A DNA stretch of 38,074 bases from Alphaproteobacteria bacterium (GTDB lineage: Bacteria > Pseudomonadota > Alphaproteobacteria > TMED109). Position numbers and translations under genes: made by a program. The stretch covers positions 1-38,074 of the forward strand of contig JAJEGJ010000120.1 of NCBI GenBank assembly GCA_022819905.1, read 5' to 3'. The notes beneath the pieces are model-generated. The model was not told the origin of the DNA, searched no databases, and worked only from the letters and a program-made list of their open reading frames with translations. Shown one piece after another: positions 35,619 to 38,074 of the stretch (position 1 is the first letter of the stretch; each line of letters begins with the position of its first letter).

Positions 35619-35822
35619 TAGTATTGCGCATTCTTCATCCAGCAGGTCCCGCTGTGTCGGGCCGCCCGCCGAATAGAACAGCCCTTTTTCTCCTTCTAGC
35701 GGTAGCTCCGCGGGGTTGGGCAAATAGGCGGGATTCACGCATTCCTGCTGGATGAAGAACGGCCCGGCGTCCGCCGGTGCCGACCTCACGATCTGCGGGC
35801 CGCGCGCCCAGGGAGTGCGTCG
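35619..35822 (+). promoter_or_regulatory. Structured leader, copy B, with -10-like element
   Basis: TAGTAT (35619-35624) lies 12 nt before P1, which pairs 35631-35646 with 35744-35759 (16 perfect pairs). Inside are P2 (35648-35651 with 35658-35661), P3 (35665-35670 with 35727-35732) and P4 GCGG-tagct-CCGC (35699-35711). P4 has the second pair swapped from G-C to C-G relative to A and C. P5 CCGGC-gtcc-GCCGG is at 35764-35777. P1 ends 63 nt before ATG 35823; GGGAG is the ribosome site. Confidence 0.8.
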
Positions 35823-36605
35823 ATGTCGTTGAATCCGGTCAGAAACACCTTCGCTTGCTACCCGTTGCCGGTTGTGGTCGCCGCCTCATTGCTGGTCGCG
35901 GGATGCCAGCAGACCGCCGCGACTTCGGGTGGGTCGGGTCAATCCGCAACGGCCGCAGCGGAAGATCGCTCGAGCTGGCAGACGCTGAGCACGTTCCGGT
36001 CGCCGCCGGCAGCGCCCGCCGGATCGCGGTACCAGAATACGTGCGTCTCCAGGGGCTACGCGCTGGAAGGTCCCGAAGACGCGCCTGACCGGTTCCTGGT
36101 GGCGCTGTACGTCCATGACATGCCCGACTTTCCGCTGCCCATGTTCAGCGACCCGGTGCGCCAGGACGCCACGACCGCGCACCTGACCGGCTGTGCCGTC
36201 CACTACAAAGTGGGCATGGACGCGAACGGCAAGCCGAAGTACCGGTGGGATGACTTCACGTTCTACTACGACCCGACTCCGGACGGCGACTTTGCGAATC
36301 CGGAGAGCCTGTGCGGGGGCGAGGAGGGCGTCATCGCGCTCGGTGGCGACCGGCTGCTGGACCAGAGCGCGGCCGAATGGGGCTACGACGGGGGCTACGG
36401 CCTGACCGAAGTCGATCGGCAAGTGGAAGTCGCGGGACCGGACGGAAACACGGTCGTGATCTCACCGGCGGGCGCCATCTGGGCCACCGGATGGGAGTGG
36501 ATGCCGCAGGACAATCTGAGCGAGATCTGGGTCTACCAGTACGACGACCCTGCCCTGGCCCCTGAACCCGTCGATCATCGCACCACGGCTGACCCGCTGT
36601 ACTGA
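35823..36605 (+). CDS. Leader-associated lipoprotein, paralogue 2
   Basis: The signal CYPLPVVVAASLLVAGC gives the lipobox, almost the same as in the protein at 31444. The 260-residue protein shares with it the conserved cysteines (YQNTCVS, LTGCAV, ESLCGG), the FPLPMFSDPVRQDATTAHL block, FYYDPTPDGDFA and a WVYQYD end. No family is recognised. It diverges most in the region after the lipobox and near the C-terminus. GGGAG lies before ATG 35823. The two genes are clearly duplicates and both keep the leader. Confidence 0.8.
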   Translation: MSLNPVRNTFACYPLPVVVAASLLVAGCQQTAATSGGSGQSATAAAEDRSSWQTLSTFRSPPAAPAGSRYQNTCVSRGYALEGPEDAPDRFLVALYVHDMPDFPLPMFSDPVRQDATTAHLTGCAVHYKVGMDANGKPKYRWDDFTFYYDPTPDGDFANPESLCGGEEGVIALGGDRLLDQSAAEWGYDGGYGLTEVDRQVEVAGPDGNTVVISPAGAIWATGWEWMPQDNLSEIWVYQYDDPALAPEPVDHRTTADPLY

Positions 36606-37059
36606 ACCGGGCGCAGCATGCCCCGGCCCCTGACCGGGTCGGCGGGGAACCTGAGCCCGTCGAAGCCGATCCGGCCGGTCCCGCTTTGCGCCGGGTCGTC
36701 CCGTGAGGGCGGCCCGCATGCCCGCACGCCGGTCGAAGCCGCAGGGCGGCCCACCAGGAGGCAGCGTTTCCGCGTCGCCTTGCGCGGGCGTCAGGTTGGC
36801 GGTGCCGACGGGGCCCGGTGCACCGACGCCAGGGCCATGACGGCAACTGCCCGGGCGGCCGCATCGTGCAGCGCCGCCGCGCCGAAGGGCGCGCGGATGG
36901 CGGCGTGCGGCGCTGCCGGAGGCTGATCGCGGGTTGCCGCGGGCATTGCGCGGGTGCCGGCGAATACCCGATTCCCCGGGTCCGAGCCATCCGTCCAACT
37001 GCGAGCCCCCTGGGCCGCGCGCTTCCGGGTTTGGCCGGACAACTTGGCCGGCATTCGAT
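36606..37059. other. Gene-free region before leader C
   Basis: About 450 bp with no supported gene. A weak CCCGG/CCGGG stem lies shortly after the lipoprotein stop (36622-36638). Frames on both strands are GC-driven. It ends in the promoter of leader C. Confidence 0.4.
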
Positions 37060-37267
37060 TAGTATTGCGAGTTCTTCATCCAGCAGGCCCCGCCGAGGCG
37101 GGTCGCCCGCCGAATACGCCAGGCGTTGCCTACCTGATAGCGAGGGGTAGCTCCCCGCGCGCAGATGAACAGGCGGGCCTCACACTTTCCTGCTGGATGA
37201 AGAACGGCCCAGCGCCCGCTGGTGCCGTGGGACCCGTGTTGCGGCTGAGCCGCAAGGAGACGGTTTG
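37060..37267 (+). promoter_or_regulatory. Structured leader, copy C, with -10-like element
   Basis: TAGTAT (37060-37065) lies 12 nt before P1, which pairs 37072-37087 with 37189-37204 (16 perfect pairs). P2 is 37089-37092 with 37099-37102, P3 37106-37111 with 37172-37177, P4 GGGG-tagct-CCCC 37144-37156. P5 reads CCAGC-gccc-GCTGG (37209-37222), with an A-T pair where A and B have G-C. P1 ends 63 nt before ATG 37268; AAGGAGA is the ribosome site. The variable part between P3 and P4 differs from A and B. Confidence 0.8.
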
Positions 37268-37990
37268 ATGTTCTTCAACACAGCAGGAAGAAAACTCCTA
37301 TTGGCAGGGATGCTGCCGCTTGCAGCGATTGGATGCAGTCCGCAGCAGCAAGCGGCGACAGACCTCAGCTCGATGCCCGCAGAGGCGGAGGGCCCGGTCG
37401 CAGAGGCGCCGCCGGACTATCCGGTAGGAACCGTGTTTACCGGCAATACCACCATCAACGGCGAGACCGTCCGCGTCAGCGACACGCTGGTGGAAAAGAT
37501 CGAACGCGATGGGCGGATCCTCGACATGGTGGAGCACTCGCAGCCCATTCGTGACCCGGGATCAGCGTGCGACGGCGAGACCCACGCACTGTGGGACGCG
37601 AAGACGTCCAACTGGGTCGGATGCCTGGCCGACGGGGAAATGCTGGCAGGCAACGAGCCGCATGCCGCGCGGTACGCGTGGCCGCTGCAGGTCGGCAACA
37701 AGTGGACGTGGAAGCCCCGCTGGGTCGACCACGTGCTGCATCCGGAGTGGAGCGGATCGTACTGGAGTGAGTACGAAGTGCTGGCCTACGAAGAAGTCAC
37801 CGTTCCCGCAGGCACCTTCATGGCATTCAGGGTCGCGACGACGCGAGTGCAGGATGATGCCTGGTACGAGACCAACTGGTATGCCCCGGAGCCTGCGGTC
37901 AACGTCAAGAGCGTGTGGGGCCGGACAGACAAGAACGGCTACGGCCCGATGGAGGGCATGTGGGAACTGATCAGCATCGAGTACCCGTAG
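37268..37990 (+). CDS. Leader-associated lipoprotein, unrelated to the other two
   Basis: The signal KLLLAGMLPLAAIGC gives a lipobox (AAIGC, Cys23), followed by a Gln/Ala/Pro-rich linker and a roughly 190-residue domain with two cysteines (GSACDGE, VGCLAD). The segment WPLQVGNKWTWKPRW and the later YEVLAYEEVTVPAGTFMAFRV resemble small beta-domains seen in other bacterial lipoproteins, but I do not recognise a named family. It lacks the blocks shared by the other two lipoproteins although it has the same leader. AAGGAGA lies upstream of ATG 37268; an in-frame TTG is one codon earlier. Confidence 0.8.
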   Translation: MFFNTAGRKLLLAGMLPLAAIGCSPQQQAATDLSSMPAEAEGPVAEAPPDYPVGTVFTGNTTINGETVRVSDTLVEKIERDGRILDMVEHSQPIRDPGSACDGETHALWDAKTSNWVGCLADGEMLAGNEPHAARYAWPLQVGNKWTWKPRWVDHVLHPEWSGSYWSEYEVLAYEEVTVPAGTFMAFRVATTRVQDDAWYETNWYAPEPAVNVKSVWGRTDKNGYGPMEGMWELISIEYP

Positions 37991-38054
37991 CCCGGTCGCC
38001 GGTCGCTTGTACTGACGCTTAGCCGGGAGCGCACGACGAACGGCCGGTGGAGGC

Positions 38055-38074
38055 GCGGCCCCGCGCGGGGCCGC
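38055..38074. terminator. 20-bp perfect palindrome at the window end
   Basis: GCGGCCCC, a GCGC centre and GGGGCCGC form a perfect 20-bp palindrome 65 nt after the last stop codon. It can fold to an 8-bp GC stem. The window ends on it, so a T-run cannot be checked. It may be a terminator. Confidence 0.45.

Overview
The window is high-GC DNA from a Gram-negative bacterium, most likely a proteobacterium. LpxC (lipid A), BamB (outer-membrane assembly), a DsbD-type protein and many lipoproteins imply an outer membrane. The gene order YfgM-like / bamB / der is the one known from gammaproteobacteria. I cannot name the genus.

Left part (1-20.8 kb) is dense housekeeping sequence. It holds the split glycine decarboxylase (gcvPA end, gcvPB), a DsbD/ScsB-type thiol reductase, a Prx5-type peroxiredoxin, ETF-ubiquinone oxidoreductase and a periplasmic PQQ-type sugar dehydrogenase. 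On the minus strand follow lpxC and an 18-repeat MORN protein. Then come an HSL-type esterase, YfgM-like/bamB/der, an HpcH/HpaI aldolase, a class III aminotransferase, an Old Yellow Enzyme and dxs. Genes abut or overlap by a few bases, and unusual starts (TTG, GTG, possibly ATA) recur.

Middle part (20.8-31.2 kb) is an accessory island. It opens with a Fur-box-like promoter that has lost its gene. Next are a serine recombinase with an 11-bp inverted repeat upstream, a PGN_0703-like PD-(D/E)XK nuclease, a membrane Sel1-repeat protein, a tRNA 3'-end-like sequence, a pentapeptide-repeat remnant and a small secreted protein. The core is a decayed and an intact copy of an XRE-type regulator, the intact one facing a caspase-like protease across a 2-bp gap. 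The protease has a duplicated coiled coil and a C-terminal membrane anchor. A dead IS3-family transposase and a tyrosine-integrase fragment follow. The nuclease/recombinase and caspase/XRE clusters look like defence or cell-death modules; this is inference from domains and context.

Right part (31.2-38.1 kb) carries three lipoprotein genes, each preceded by a copy of the same roughly 200-nt leader. Each copy has a -10-like hexamer 12 nt before a 16-bp long-range stem that encloses smaller hairpins. The stem closes exactly 63 nt before the start codon in all three. Compensatory base changes in two hairpins argue for a structured RNA. A fourth, decayed copy lies inverted near 30.6 kb. Two alpha/beta-hydrolase lipoproteins and a second integrase fragment lie between the leader genes. 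The leader family is the strongest candidate here for something undescribed; the caspase/XRE pair is second.
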